The notes under the pieces were generated by a model. That model searched no databases, had not been told where the DNA came from, and saw only the letters and a list, made by a program, of their open reading frames with translations. From positions 1 to 56,566 of the forward strand of contig JAWKNW010000032.1 in NCBI GenBank assembly GCA_041391505.1: DNA of 56,566 nucleotides, given 5' to 3'. Of the stretch, positions 26,647-35,020 are shown one piece after another. The stretch comes from Rhodothermales bacterium. Lineage in GTDB: Bacteria > Bacteroidota > Rhodothermia > Rhodothermales > JAHQVL01. Positions within the stretch are counted from its first letter, which is position 1. The number at the start of each line of letters is the position of its first letter. The translations under genes and the position numbers were made by a program.

Positions 26647-29010
26647 ATGCGCGCGATCGACCGAAAAATGTTGCGCGACCTCTGGGGCATGCGCGGACAG
26701 GCGCTGGCGATCGCCGTGGTGATCGTGAGCGGGGTGACGACGTTCGTCACCATGACGGCCACCATGCAGACGCTCCAGCGCACGCTGACCAGCTACTACT
26801 CCGAATACCGCTTCGCCGACCTCTTCGCGTCGGTGCGCCGCGCGCCGGAGACGCTGTACGAAACGCTGCGCGGCGTCGAGGGCGTGGGGCAGGTGATGAC
26901 GCGCGTGACCGCCGGCGTCAACCTCGAGATCGACGGGTTCGACGAGCCGGTGTCGGGCCTGCTCGTGTCCATCCCCGAGGGGCGTCAGCCGGCGCTCAAC
27001 CGGCTCTACATCCGCGAGGGCCGGCTCGTGGAGCTGGGACGCGAGGACGAGGTGCTCGCCAATGAGGTCTTCGCCGAGGCGCACGGGCTGCGGCCGGGCG
27101 ACCGGATCACCGCCGTCATCAACGGCCGGCGGAAGGCGCTCCGGATCGTCGGCATCGCGCTGTCGCCCGAATACCTGATGCAGGTACAGCCCGGCTCGCT
27201 CTTCCCGGACCCTCAGCGGTTCGGCGTCCTCTGGATGGGCCACGAGGCGCTCTCCGCCGCGTACGACATGGGCGGTGCGTTCAACGACGTCGCCTTCACC
27301 CTCGCGCCGGGCGCCGACGAGAAGCGGGTCCTCGACCGGCTCGACGAGATCCTGGAGACCTATGGCGGCGTCGGGGCAGTCGGCCGCATGGAGCAGCCGT
27401 CGCACTTCTACATCACCGAGGAATTCCGGCAGCTCCGCACGATGGCGACGATGCTGCCCGTCATCTTCCTCGCGGTGGCCGCGTTTCTGCTCAACATCGT
27501 CGTCACCCGCCTCATCGGCACGCAACGGGAGCAGATCGCGGTGCTCAAGGCGTTCGGCTACAGCAACGGGGACGTCGGCTGGCACTACCTCAAGCTGGTC
27601 TTCGTCGTGGCTGTCGCCGGGGCGATCGTCGGGACGCTGGCGGGGCTCCGCCTCGGGCGCGGGATGGGCAACCTGTACCTCGAGTTCTACCGCTTCCCGT
27701 ACCTCGACTATTACCTGACGCCGTCGGTGGTCATCTCGGCGGTGGCGCTGACGATGGGGGCCACGTTCCTGGGCGTCTTTCGCGCGGTGCGGCGGGCGGT
27801 GCAGCTTCCGCCGGCCGAGGCGATGCGGCCCGCGCCGCCGGCATCCTACAAACCGACGCTCGTCGAGCGCATCGGCCTGCAACCCTACCTCGATCAGCCC
27901 ACGCGCATGATCCTGCGCAACCTCGGCCGGCAGCCGATGAAGGCGTTCCTCACCGTGCTCGGCATCGCCAGCTCGTGCGCCATCCTCATCATGGGGCTGT
28001 TCATGAGCGGCGCGTTCGACTACATCATCCGCGTCCAGTACGGCATCGCCCAGCGCGACGATCTCACGATCACCTTCGCCGAGCCGACCTCTACGAAGTC
28101 GCTCTACGAACTCGAATCCCTGCCCGGGGTCATCGCCGCCGAGCCGTTCCGGGCGGCACCCGTCAAGCTGCGGCACCGGCACTGGACGTACGACACCGCC
28201 GTTCAGGGCATCCCGCAGGATGCCTATCTCCGGCGGATCATCGACACCGAGCTGCATCCCGTCGCCATCCCCGAACAGGGCATGGTGCTCACCGAGCGGC
28301 TCGCCGAAATCCTGCATGTGTCGCCGGGCGACGTGGTGGTGGTGGAGGTGCAGGAGGGGCGCCGGCTCATCCGGGAGGTGCCGGTGGTGGGGCTGACGCG
28401 GCAGTACCTGGGCGTGGCGGCCTATATGGATCTCGACGCCGTAAACCGCCTCGCCGGCGGCGGGCAGGCCCTGTCCGGCGTGCTGCTCACCACCGACCGC
28501 GACCAGGAAGACGTGCTGACGAAGCTGTTGCAGCGCCGGCCCCGGGTGATCGGCATCGTGGCGCAGGAGCGCGCCGTCGCGTCGTTCATGGAGACGTCGG
28601 CCGAGAGCATGCTGACGTTCACGTTCATCCTCAGCTTTTTCGCCGGCGTCATCGCGTTCGGCGTCGTCTACAACAGCGCCCGCATCGCGCTGTCCGAACG
28701 CGACCGCGAGCTGGCCAGCCTGCGCGTCCTCGGGTTCACGCGCGGCGAGATCGCCTACATCCTGCTCGGCGAGCTCGGTGTGCTCACCCTGATGGCCATC
28801 CCGCTCGGATTCCTGATCGGAACGGTGATCACCGCCGGCATCGTGCAGGGGCTCCAAACCGATCTCTACCAGATTCCGATGGTGCTCGACAACAAGACCT
28901 TCGCGCTGTCGGCCACCGTCGTGCTCGCGTCGACGGCCATCTCGGCGGTCATCGTGCGCCGCAAGCTCAACAAACTGGACCTCGTGGGGGTCCTCAAAAC
29001 GAGAGAATAG
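26647..29010 (+). CDS. ABC transporter permease with two FtsX-like domains
   Basis: 787 residues. One membrane helix near the N-terminus precedes a large periplasmic domain; three helices (about 270-375) form the first FtsX unit. A second repeat starts near residue 420 (P-M-K-A-F-L-T-V-L-G-I-A), with its own periplasmic domain and three C-terminal helices. L-K-A-F-G-Y and L-R-V-L-G-F are the coupling-helix motifs of the two halves. It therefore resembles a whole MacB/LolCE-like permease in a single chain. It abuts the adaptor gene with no intervening base. Confidence 0.9.
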   Translation: MRAIDRKMLRDLWGMRGQALAIAVVIVSGVTTFVTMTATMQTLQRTLTSYYSEYRFADLFASVRRAPETLYETLRGVEGVGQVMTRVTAGVNLEIDGFDEPVSGLLVSIPEGRQPALNRLYIREGRLVELGREDEVLANEVFAEAHGLRPGDRITAVINGRRKALRIVGIALSPEYLMQVQPGSLFPDPQRFGVLWMGHEALSAAYDMGGAFNDVAFTLAPGADEKRVLDRLDEILETYGGVGAVGRMEQPSHFYITEEFRQLRTMATMLPVIFLAVAAFLLNIVVTRLIGTQREQIAVLKAFGYSNGDVGWHYLKLVFVVAVAGAIVGTLAGLRLGRGMGNLYLEFYRFPYLDYYLTPSVVISAVALTMGATFLGVFRAVRRAVQLPPAEAMRPAPPASYKPTLVERIGLQPYLDQPTRMILRNLGRQPMKAFLTVLGIASSCAILIMGLFMSGAFDYIIRVQYGIAQRDDLTITFAEPTSTKSLYELESLPGVIAAEPFRAAPVKLRHRHWTYDTAVQGIPQDAYLRRIIDTELHPVAIPEQGMVLTERLAEILHVSPGDVVVVEVQEGRRLIREVPVVGLTRQYLGVAAYMDLDAVNRLAGGGQALSGVLLTTDRDQEDVLTKLLQRRPRVIGIVAQERAVASFMETSAESMLTFTFILSFFAGVIAFGVVYNSARIALSERDRELASLRVLGFTRGEIAYILLGELGVLTLMAIPLGFLIGTVITAGIVQGLQTDLYQIPMVLDNKTFALSATVVLASTAISAVIVRRKLNKLDLVGVLKTRE

Positions 29011-30201
29011 ATGACGGGTCTGACTCGTAAACGCTTGATGCTCATCGGCGTCGGCATCCTCGTGGTGCTGGCCGTCGCCTACGGGTTTATGCCGAAGCCG
29101 GTCCTCGTGGAAACCGAAACCATCGCCCGCGGCCCGCTGCAGGTGATGGTGGAGGACGAAGGCGAGACGCAGGTGAAGCACCGGTACGTCGTGACGTCGC
29201 CCGTGATGGCGTTCGCGCGCCGGATCGCGCTGGAGGCCGGCGACTGGGTGGCGAAGGGCCAGGAGCTCGTCCGCCTCGAACCGCCCCGCCCGACGATCCT
29301 CGACCCGCGCACGCTCGCCGAGGCGCAGCAGCGCGTGAAAGCCGCCGAGGCCATGCTCAGCCAGGCCGAGGAACAGGTGCGCGCCACAACGGCGGCCGCC
29401 GAAAACGCCGAGGAGGAGCGGGGGCGTACGGAGCGGCTGTTCGAGGCCGGCTCGGCCACGGCGCAGATGCGCGAGCAGGCGCGCTCGGCCGCGATGCAAG
29501 CCGCGGCGCAGCGCGATGCCGCGACGGCGGCCGTCGAAGCCGCGCGGGCGGACCTGGCGAGCGCCCGGGCCGTCGTGGCCTATACCGAAGGGAGCGGCGC
29601 CGGCGTGCGGCAAACCCTCCGCGCCCCGACGGCCGGCAAGGTCCTGGCCGTGTACCGCGAAAGCGAGGGCCAGGTGATGCCCGGCGAGGCGCTGATGGAG
29701 ATCGGGGATGTCGACAGCCTGGAGGTCCGCGTCGAGGTCCTCTCGCAGGACGCCGTCCGCATCCGGCCCGGCACGAAGGTGCAGCTCGACCGCTGGGGCG
29801 GCGAGGGGATGCTGGAGGCCATCGTCACGCGCGTCGAGCCGCAGGGCGTGACGACCGTCTCGTCGCTCGGCGTCGAGGAAAAACGCGTGGCGGTGGTGGC
29901 GGACATCACGTCGCCGAAGAGCAAGCTTGGCGGCCTCGGCTCCGGCTTCTGGGTCCTTGCCCGGTTCGTGATCTGGGAGAGCGACGACGTCCTCCTCGCC
30001 CCGACGAGTGCGCTGTTCCGCGAGGCCGGCGGTTGGGCGGTGTTTGTGAACGAGGGCGGCACGGCGGTCAAGCGGAAGGTCGAAATCGGCCACCAGGCCG
30101 GCCTGACGGCTGAAGTGCTATCAGGTCTATCCGAGGGGGATCAGGTTATCGTGCATCCGCCGAATACGCTGGAGGAAGGCGTCGGGGTGGAGTCGTTGTG
30201 A
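29011..30201 (+). CDS. HlyD/MacA-like periplasmic adaptor (membrane fusion protein)
   Basis: 396 residues: an N-terminal membrane anchor (about 8-26), a lipoyl/barrel-sandwich half, a long alanine/glutamate-rich hairpin coiled coil (about 100-190), the second lipoyl half with R-A-P-T-A-G-K-V, and beta-barrel domains. It bridges the inner-membrane permease to TolC. The ATG directly follows the permease TAG. With 24542-29010 it makes a full tripartite ABC efflux operon; cargo could be a macrolide-like toxin, peptide or lipid. Its final about 35 bases recur in degenerate form at 44813 and 46405, beyond the island. Confidence 0.9.
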   Translation: MTGLTRKRLMLIGVGILVVLAVAYGFMPKPVLVETETIARGPLQVMVEDEGETQVKHRYVVTSPVMAFARRIALEAGDWVAKGQELVRLEPPRPTILDPRTLAEAQQRVKAAEAMLSQAEEQVRATTAAAENAEEERGRTERLFEAGSATAQMREQARSAAMQAAAQRDAATAAVEAARADLASARAVVAYTEGSGAGVRQTLRAPTAGKVLAVYRESEGQVMPGEALMEIGDVDSLEVRVEVLSQDAVRIRPGTKVQLDRWGGEGMLEAIVTRVEPQGVTTVSSLGVEEKRVAVVADITSPKSKLGGLGSGFWVLARFVIWESDDVLLAPTSALFREAGGWAVFVNEGGTAVKRKVEIGHQAGLTAEVLSGLSEGDQVIVHPPNTLEEGVGVESL

Positions 30202-30825
30202 TGGAGGATCGTTGATGGGCGATAGTTGATAATCGATGGTCGATGGGTGATGGGCGGCCTTACACAGCGCCGGGAGGCGTTGGCGAAGGCGTATTTTTTC
30301 CGTTATCCTGAGCCGGCCATCGCTCGCGATGGGCGTGCCGAAGCCCCGCCCCCGCGGATGCGGGGAGACCTCCCGACCCAAAGCGCAGTGCTGGAATATG
30401 GATGTATGGGCACTTGCCCGTTCGTCCATACTGCCAGCCGCCGCCATTGTGGTAATTAAGCCGCGTTTTTCGGCTCGGCCGGGTAAAGGTGCTCCGGCTT
30501 TTCCATCGCGTGAAAGCGTCCGCAGCGTCTGATCCAGTCCAGTAACGCACGCTCCGTCTGAAGCGCGTAGTGATGTACGCGAAGGTAACGCCGCGTTTTC
30601 GCGATAAGGCGAGGCATCAGGGTAGGGCTTTTTTCTCACAGACGTGTGTCGAGCCTCCCGCATACCCTGTCAAGCGCGATGATGTAATATTGTGTTACCT
30701 GACGTCGAGCGTTATCTTGATGGGCGTCTTTGTTAATGGATTGACCAACTCGGTTGTTTATGATTTTTTGCCATGATAGGCAGGTTTGTGGTGCATATCA
30801 GGGCAAAGAGTCCTGATAATCAGTG
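30202..30825. other. intergenic region at the left edge of the accessory island
   Basis: No supported gene. It begins with an ATCGATGGTCGAT-type degenerate stretch (30202-30255). An interspersed repeat at about 30300-30380 follows, containing ATCCTGAGCCGGCCATCGCT and the hairpin CCCCGC-CCCCGCGGATGCGGGG. The last 200 bases are clearly more AT-rich and lead to the first cassette boundary at 30826. I looked for an integron integrase or attI here and found neither. Confidence 0.5.
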
Positions 30826-30832
30826 GTTATGC
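30826..30832 (+). other. left cassette boundary (attC/attI-like core GTTATGC)
   Basis: GTTATGCATCA here is identical over 11 bases to the core at 31988-31998. GTTATGC is the exact reverse complement of the R'' box GCATAAC at 31866, so cassette 1 (30827-31988) has matching ends. No paired R'' is obvious on the left, only a weak GCATATC at about 30793. Confidence 0.55.
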
Positions 30833-30857
30833 ATCATCACCCCTCGGCAGATTGAAC

Positions 30858-31871
30858 GTGGATAGCCCGTCCGAGAAAGACATCGAGGCTCTTTTGGCGC
30901 AGACTGTTGAGGAGAACCGCCGTGAGTGGAGAGACTGGATCGCTCAGAATGCTTCCTCAGTAGTGAGGCAACATCGGGCGGACCGTGTCGGCTTCGAACT
31001 CCGCTTGCAGGCGAGATGGCATGACGTTCTCGAACGCCTGGATTTCATTCAGTGGTGGTGCGTGGACCTCGGCCAAGAGGCCAAGTTGCGATACGTGGAG
31101 AGTGACCGAGACCAAGGGCACCTTGGCAGGGCTCTGTTCAAGCTCCACGCTCAGTCTTGTCTGATCGGGTCAGAAGTCATCGCGCTGCTCAGGTCTGGAC
31201 ACTCTTCGGGCGCGATGGCCCGGTGGCGCTCGTTGCATGAGACGGTAGCTGTTCTCTCCTTCATCAAAGAGAACGGAGAGGACGTGGCTCAACGCTACTT
31301 TCTGCACAACATCGTACAGTCTCGTGATGCGGCACGAGAGTACCAAAAACACTGCGACAAGCTTGGCTACGAGCCTTTCACCGAGGAAGAGATGGAGAGC
31401 ATGGAGAGTCAGTATCGCCGGCTAAAAGATCAGTTTGGCAAACCCTTTGCCGATAGCGACTACGGATGGGCACAGCGCGCCCTCTTCGGAGATGACTCAA
31501 AGCAGAACGCATCCTTCAGTTGGATTGAGAAGCAAGCTGGACTCGATCACCTGCGGCCCTTCTATCGCATGGCGGGGCACAGTGTCCATGCCAATCCGAA
31601 GTCGCTCAGCGCTCAAATAGGCCTCATTGACTCCGAGTCCGTGCTGCTTGCTGGTCCTAGCAACTACGGCCTAGCAGACCCGGGACAAGCGACTGCTAAC
31701 TCGCTAGCACTGTCGACCGTTTCGATTCTTACTTACGTAGGCGATATAGACTTTCTCGCCGTGTCGCAGGAGTTGATGGACCTGGCCAAAGCCACCAACG
31801 AGATGTTTGTAGCTACCCAGAAGCAAATTGAGCAAGAGGAAGAGGATGAGGCATCCTCAAATGATGCATAA
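30858..31871 (+). CDS. cassette 1: DUF5677 domain-containing protein
   Basis: 337 residues if the GTG at 30858 is the start; no ATG gives a better alignment and upstream frame is intergenic. The central helical part matches DUF5677: R-A-L-F-K-L-H-A-Q-S, then L-L-R-S-G-H-S-S-G-A-M-A-R-W-R-S-L-H-E and the Q-R-Y-F-L-H-N segment. The family is of unknown function, all-helical, and is often found in mobile DNA and near defence genes. The TAA lies inside the R'' box of attC1, a layout typical of integron cassettes. The acidic tail is rich in E and D. Confidence 0.75.
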   Translation: MDSPSEKDIEALLAQTVEENRREWRDWIAQNASSVVRQHRADRVGFELRLQARWHDVLERLDFIQWWCVDLGQEAKLRYVESDRDQGHLGRALFKLHAQSCLIGSEVIALLRSGHSSGAMARWRSLHETVAVLSFIKENGEDVAQRYFLHNIVQSRDAAREYQKHCDKLGYEPFTEEEMESMESQYRRLKDQFGKPFADSDYGWAQRALFGDDSKQNASFSWIEKQAGLDHLRPFYRMAGHSVHANPKSLSAQIGLIDSESVLLAGPSNYGLADPGQATANSLALSTVSILTYVGDIDFLAVSQELMDLAKATNEMFVATQKQIEQEEEDEASSNDA

Positions 31872-31994
31872 CCCACGTCTGCAGGCAGACGTGGGGCTCC
31901 AGGGCTCTCAGTTCGTCCGGGCTTCGGCGTCTACCTTGCCTCGCTCCACCCTCACGGCATCAGCCCCGCGCGGCTGAGCCGCAAACTGTTATGC
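31866..31994 (+). other. attC-like recombination site 1
   Basis: R'' GCATAAC (31866-31872) and R' GTTATGC (31988-31994) are perfect complements, 129 bases end to end. Inside, CCCACGTCTG pairs with CAGACGTGGG near R'', and GAGCCGCAAACT precedes R', a 3' end shared with the site at 41419. Confidence 0.65.
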
Positions 31995-32011
31995 ATCACA
32001 AGGAGATCAAC

Positions 32012-32191
32012 ATGGAGCGATGTAACAACCCCGATTGTGAGAAGGACTTTTATGTCAGTAACATTGGAGGAGGCGTTCCCGGTGGCAAAGAGCTTGAGCC
32101 AGTTATTTGTCCATACTGCGGAAAAACTGTCAGAACAGAAATGACATCGGCAACATTTACTACCCGCAAGATCGAAGAGGTCAAAAAATAA
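32012..32191 (+). CDS. cassette 2, gene a: small zinc-ribbon protein
   Basis: 59 residues from the ATG at 32012, chosen because AAGGAG sits six bases upstream; an ATG inside the attC core at 31991 would add seven residues. Four cysteines form a zinc ribbon: C-N-N-P-D-C near the start and C-P-Y-C-G near residue 33. No membrane or signal segment. Function unknown; such ribbons often mediate protein or nucleic-acid contacts. It is followed after ten bases by gene b in the same cassette. Confidence 0.7.
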   Translation: MERCNNPDCEKDFYVSNIGGGVPGGKELEPVICPYCGKTVRTEMTSATFTTRKIEEVKK

Positions 32192-32201
32192 GGAGTGTTT
32201 T

Positions 32202-32420
32202 ATGAGTCAAGAATATAAAGATAAAATAGGTATTCCCGATAATCACGATCTTGTTCAAACGGATACCAAGTGGCAACAACGAAAAGGCCAAGATACGGAT
32301 ACATACTGGTACGACGAAGTAGATGAGTCCGGTAACGTAGTCGCTAAATACGTTGTGAGAGATTCCACTTCAATTTATCCACCCTTCGGAAGAAGTATCT
32401 CTTACGACAAGGTAGGCTAG
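32202..32420 (+). CDS. cassette 2, gene b: small acidic protein
   Basis: 72 residues, preceded by a clear AAGGAG with six-base spacing. The sequence is hydrophilic, with a W-Y-D-E-V-D-E-S-G-N-V-V-A-K-Y strand-turn-strand pattern and no recognised family. Being the second gene of a two-gene cassette with its own strong ribosome-binding site, it may work with the zinc-ribbon protein. It ends seven bases before the attC2 R'' box. Confidence 0.65.
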   Translation: MSQEYKDKIGIPDNHDLVQTDTKWQQRKGQDTDTYWYDEVDESGNVVAKYVVRDSTSIYPPFGRSISYDKVG

Positions 32421-32427
32421 GTCAAAT

Positions 32428-32500
32428 GCATAACAAGCAAAGGCAGCATCGCCCTTCGGGCTGGACGCGCTAACGCGCGCTGCTGCTTTGGGCGTTAGGC
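32428..32500 (+). other. attC site 2
   Basis: A 73-base site with R'' GCATAAC (32428) and R' GTTAGGC (32494). The arms GCAAAGGCAGCA and TGCTGCTTTGGGC pair with an extrahelical G, a hallmark of attC folding, around a short CCTTCGGG hairpin. R'' complements the cassette's own 5' boundary GTTATGC at 31988. Confidence 0.85.
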
Positions 32501-32517
32501 GCCCTCAGAAAGAAAAA

Positions 32518-33423
32518 ATGGAGTACTTCAGCGATCGAGAAAACGGCCCGAAGGCTCGGGTTAACGAAATCATTAGCCCGCAGGTATGGGGTGGGATTGT
32601 TGCTGTCATTCAATCGGCAGTGGCATCAGGATCTTTTGGAAACGCCTTCCCTGACAACTGTCCCGATGGCCATGGCTCAGTTGGATCGGATGAAGCCACG
32701 ATGGTGCGTGTGCTTCGAGCTGAGATCCCGGAAGTTGAGTGGCCGCTTAGTGATACAAAGGAAGTTGATCAGGGCTTTTACTCAACAAGCCGCGAGCCCC
32801 ATGCGCCTCCAACCGCCGTTGTCCTCGACTTGCTAGAGTTTTGTCATCGAAATATTGCAAAGCCCATCCAAGGCTCATTTCACTCCTATTTTGGCCATCA
32901 TCATTTAACCTTTGATGTGCCTACAGGTCAGTTCGACTTCCGCTCCGCTGTGAATCGAATATTCTCCAGAAATGGAATTGCTTACGAACTGACTTCTGAA
33001 GGTCAAATACAGCGACTAGCACCACCAGTTCTTCGCGAATCACTTGCAAGTGGGCAGTTTGCAACCGGAGATACGCAGCTAGACAGAATGCTTGAGGAAG
33101 CACGCGCGCGATTCTTTAGCCCACGGCTCGATGAACGAAAAATTGCACTGGAAAGGCTTTGGGACTGCTGGGAAAGAATCAAGTCCCTGGAGGACCCCAA
33201 CAACAAACGGCTATCCGTCGCAAAGCTTCTAGACCGAGCATCATCAGAACCCGGTTTTCGCGCTTCCCTGGAAAAAGAGGCTCGTGAGCTTACCGAAATC
33301 GGGAATACATTTCATATTCGCCACTCAGAGGTAACCCAACAACCACTGAACAATGAGCATCACATTGACTACCTGTTTCATCGCATGTACTCCATGCTCA
33401 CACTACTTTTGCGTGGCAAGTAA
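32518..33423 (+). CDS. cassette 3: AbiJ-like protein (AbiJ-NTD4-type N-terminus), putative abortive infection
   Basis: 301 residues from the ATG at 32518. The opening F-S-D-R-E-N-G and the central F-R-S-A-V-N-R-I-F-S-R-N-G-I-A-Y-E-L-T-S-E-G-Q-I segment look like AbiJ N-terminal domain 4 proteins. The helical C-terminus contains I-R-H-S-E near residue 275, reminiscent of the R-x(n)-H region of HEPN-type ribonucleases in AbiJ relatives. Members act in abortive infection, stopping phage by arresting the host. It fills a complete cassette whose boundary GTTAGGC complements its R'' GCCTAAC. Assignment to AbiJ is by eye and moderate. Confidence 0.6.
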   Translation: MEYFSDRENGPKARVNEIISPQVWGGIVAVIQSAVASGSFGNAFPDNCPDGHGSVGSDEATMVRVLRAEIPEVEWPLSDTKEVDQGFYSTSREPHAPPTAVVLDLLEFCHRNIAKPIQGSFHSYFGHHHLTFDVPTGQFDFRSAVNRIFSRNGIAYELTSEGQIQRLAPPVLRESLASGQFATGDTQLDRMLEEARARFFSPRLDERKIALERLWDCWERIKSLEDPNNKRLSVAKLLDRASSEPGFRASLEKEARELTEIGNTFHIRHSEVTQQPLNNEHHIDYLFHRMYSMLTLLLRGK

Positions 33424-33425
33424 GC

Positions 33426-33543
33426 GCCTAACTGGGCGTTCAACGCGGACGCCAACACTGGCCATGGCTTCGCCATTTTCATGGCCAGTGTTGGTGCCCT
33501 CCGCTCTTACGGGCTCCGGCGCCGGTTAACTTGTGCGTTAGGC
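33426..33543 (+). other. attC site 3
   Basis: 118 bases with R'' GCCTAAC (33426) and R' GTTAGGC (33537), exact complements. The centre holds a 15-base perfect stem, CCAACACTGGCCATG with CATGGCCAGTGTTGG, capped by a CTTCGCCATTTT loop. This is the clearest attC in the window. Confidence 0.92.
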
Positions 33544-33556
33544 AATCAAGGAAAAT

Positions 33557-34546
33557 ATGAGCTTTCCCAAATATAATCAGACTAATTCTCAAGAAAGGTT
33601 AGGAGTAAACGCTGTAGCTGAAGTTATGGCGAAAATTGGCCAGATTTGGCGTGAAACTCCAATGGCTGATGTTGGCATTGATGGTCAGATCGAATATGTT
33701 AGTCCTGAAGGATTCGCAACGGGGAGGATGATTGCTATTCAAATAAAGTCTGGCCCATCATTTTTTAAAGAAAGCAAAGGAGATTGGGTGTTCCATCCTG
33801 AGGAGAAACACCGATTTTACTGGGAAAGATTCCCGTTGCCGGTGCTTATAATTATTCACAATCCGGATACCAATTTAAGTTACTGGCAAGATGCCCGCCA
33901 GGTCTTAAGGGTTGCCAAGCAATCAGATGCAAAGGGAATTAGTATACCCAAGTCAAATGTCCTACAAACTACCAACGCTCAAAATCTATTTGAAGGTTTT
34001 GCAGTGTTAGATCAAGAGTTCATGTCAGTCGAAGAAGTGATGGACTATTTGATTAAGACTAAAAGCAGCAATTCATCATTTCCTGTGTCCTATCTAAACC
34101 TATTCTGTTCAGGCTTAACTAATATATGCCGCTCTTTATATTTTGGTGTGGATGTAGCGATGACTGTAGCAGAAGTTGAATTGCATAATCAAAATTCACC
34201 CTTTGGAGTCGGCGTGGGTGATTCTGAGCATAAATTTCTATTTGATTATATAAAGTTCATCGTGCACCAGCGTATAGCCGATGTTGATTTCTCGGATTGC
34301 ATGATTGATTGGTACGACCGAGAAATGCAGCCATCATTCATGGCGCCGCTGACCTCAAGAGGTAAAGAATTAGTCCGACTTATCCATGATTTAGAAGGTA
34401 AATTGAAGTCGGAAGGGAAAATAGAAGACACGGGGTACTTGCATGCCGCTCAAGAGGCATTTGTGCAGCTCATATTCACCCCAAGTGAGATACAAAGAAT
34501 TGAACTTACAAATAAAGTTCAGAATGAGTACTTAAAAAATGCCTAA
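33557..34546 (+). CDS. cassette 4: DUF4365 domain-containing protein (nuclease-fold candidate)
   Basis: 329 residues, start with AAGGA a few bases upstream. The N-terminal 150 residues match DUF4365: R-L-G-V-N-A-V-A-E, G-Q-I-W-R-E, D-V-G-I-D-G-Q-I-E near residue 38 and I-A-I-Q-I-K-S-G near residue 60, then H-R-F-Y-W. The spaced D, E and Q-x-K residues fit a PD-(D/E)xK-like active site, so DNA cleavage or binding is plausible. The C-terminal half is unassigned. DUF4365 proteins recur in defence contexts. Markedly AT-rich against the backbone; the TAA lies inside R''. Confidence 0.8.
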   Translation: MSFPKYNQTNSQERLGVNAVAEVMAKIGQIWRETPMADVGIDGQIEYVSPEGFATGRMIAIQIKSGPSFFKESKGDWVFHPEEKHRFYWERFPLPVLIIIHNPDTNLSYWQDARQVLRVAKQSDAKGISIPKSNVLQTTNAQNLFEGFAVLDQEFMSVEEVMDYLIKTKSSNSSFPVSYLNLFCSGLTNICRSLYFGVDVAMTVAEVELHNQNSPFGVGVGDSEHKFLFDYIKFIVHQRIADVDFSDCMIDWYDREMQPSFMAPLTSRGKELVRLIHDLEGKLKSEGKIEDTGYLHAAQEAFVQLIFTPSEIQRIELTNKVQNEYLKNA

Positions 34547-34657
34547 CAAACGGCTACGCGCAGACGCCCAAACCTATGCTCTTTTTGTGGGTTTCGCTGC
34601 GCTCACTTTACCACAAAAAGCTCTCCGGTTTGGGCGCTGGTGAGCCGGGCGTTATGT
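34541..34657 (+). other. attC site 4
   Basis: 117 bases: R'' GCCTAAC (34541) overlapping the preceding stop, R' GTTATGT (34651). Long arms pair in two blocks, CAGACGCCCAAACC with GGTTTGGGCGCTG and CTTTTTGTGG with CCACAAAAAG. R'' complements the cassette's 5' boundary GTTAGGC. Confidence 0.92.
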
Positions 34658-34675
34658 TGCCTATTGCCTGACATA

Positions 34676-35020
34676 ATGGATGAGATCGAAAGGATGGTAC
34701 TCTTCGATAACCTTGTATGGTATGGTGGCCTCATCTCTCCGGTCGTCGTCGGCTTCTTGGCAGTTATCATAAGCCGTCGCCCGAGCGCAGATCGAGTTCT
34801 CATCTGCTTCATAGGTGCCCTGGCTTCGTTTGTGTTTGGAATCGTAGGCTCATATGTTGCAGGAGAGTCGATCCTAGGGGCGATGGACAGCGTTTCTGAC
34901 CTGCCACGGCATTTATTCTTTCAAGCTTGGCACCGCATGTGGTATCCACTCGGAATCGGACTCTTAGTAGGAGTCGGGCTTGCGCTGTTCGCTCTCTTTC
35001 CTAAACGTTCGGCATCATAA
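34676..35020 (+). CDS. cassette 5: small membrane protein
   Basis: 114 residues from the ATG at 34676. Three hydrophobic segments are visible (about residues 14-31, 41-63 and 85-108), joined by short charged loops, with a basic C-terminus (K-R). No family recognised. The gene fills one cassette: the 5' boundary is GTTATGT and the stop TAA falls inside the R'' box TCATAAC of the next attC. Small membrane proteins are frequent integron cargo, some of them defence effectors, but no function is shown here. Confidence 0.65.
   Translation: MDEIERMVLFDNLVWYGGLISPVVVGFLAVIISRRPSADRVLICFIGALASFVFGIVGSYVAGESILGAMDSVSDLPRHLFFQAWHRMWYPLGIGLLVGVGLALFALFPKRSAS

Noticed and set aside
30202..30825. Integron integrase or attI upstream of the first cassette
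   Set aside because: No tyrosine-recombinase motifs on either strand anywhere in the window, and no attI-like pair of sites. The array is described as integrase-less.
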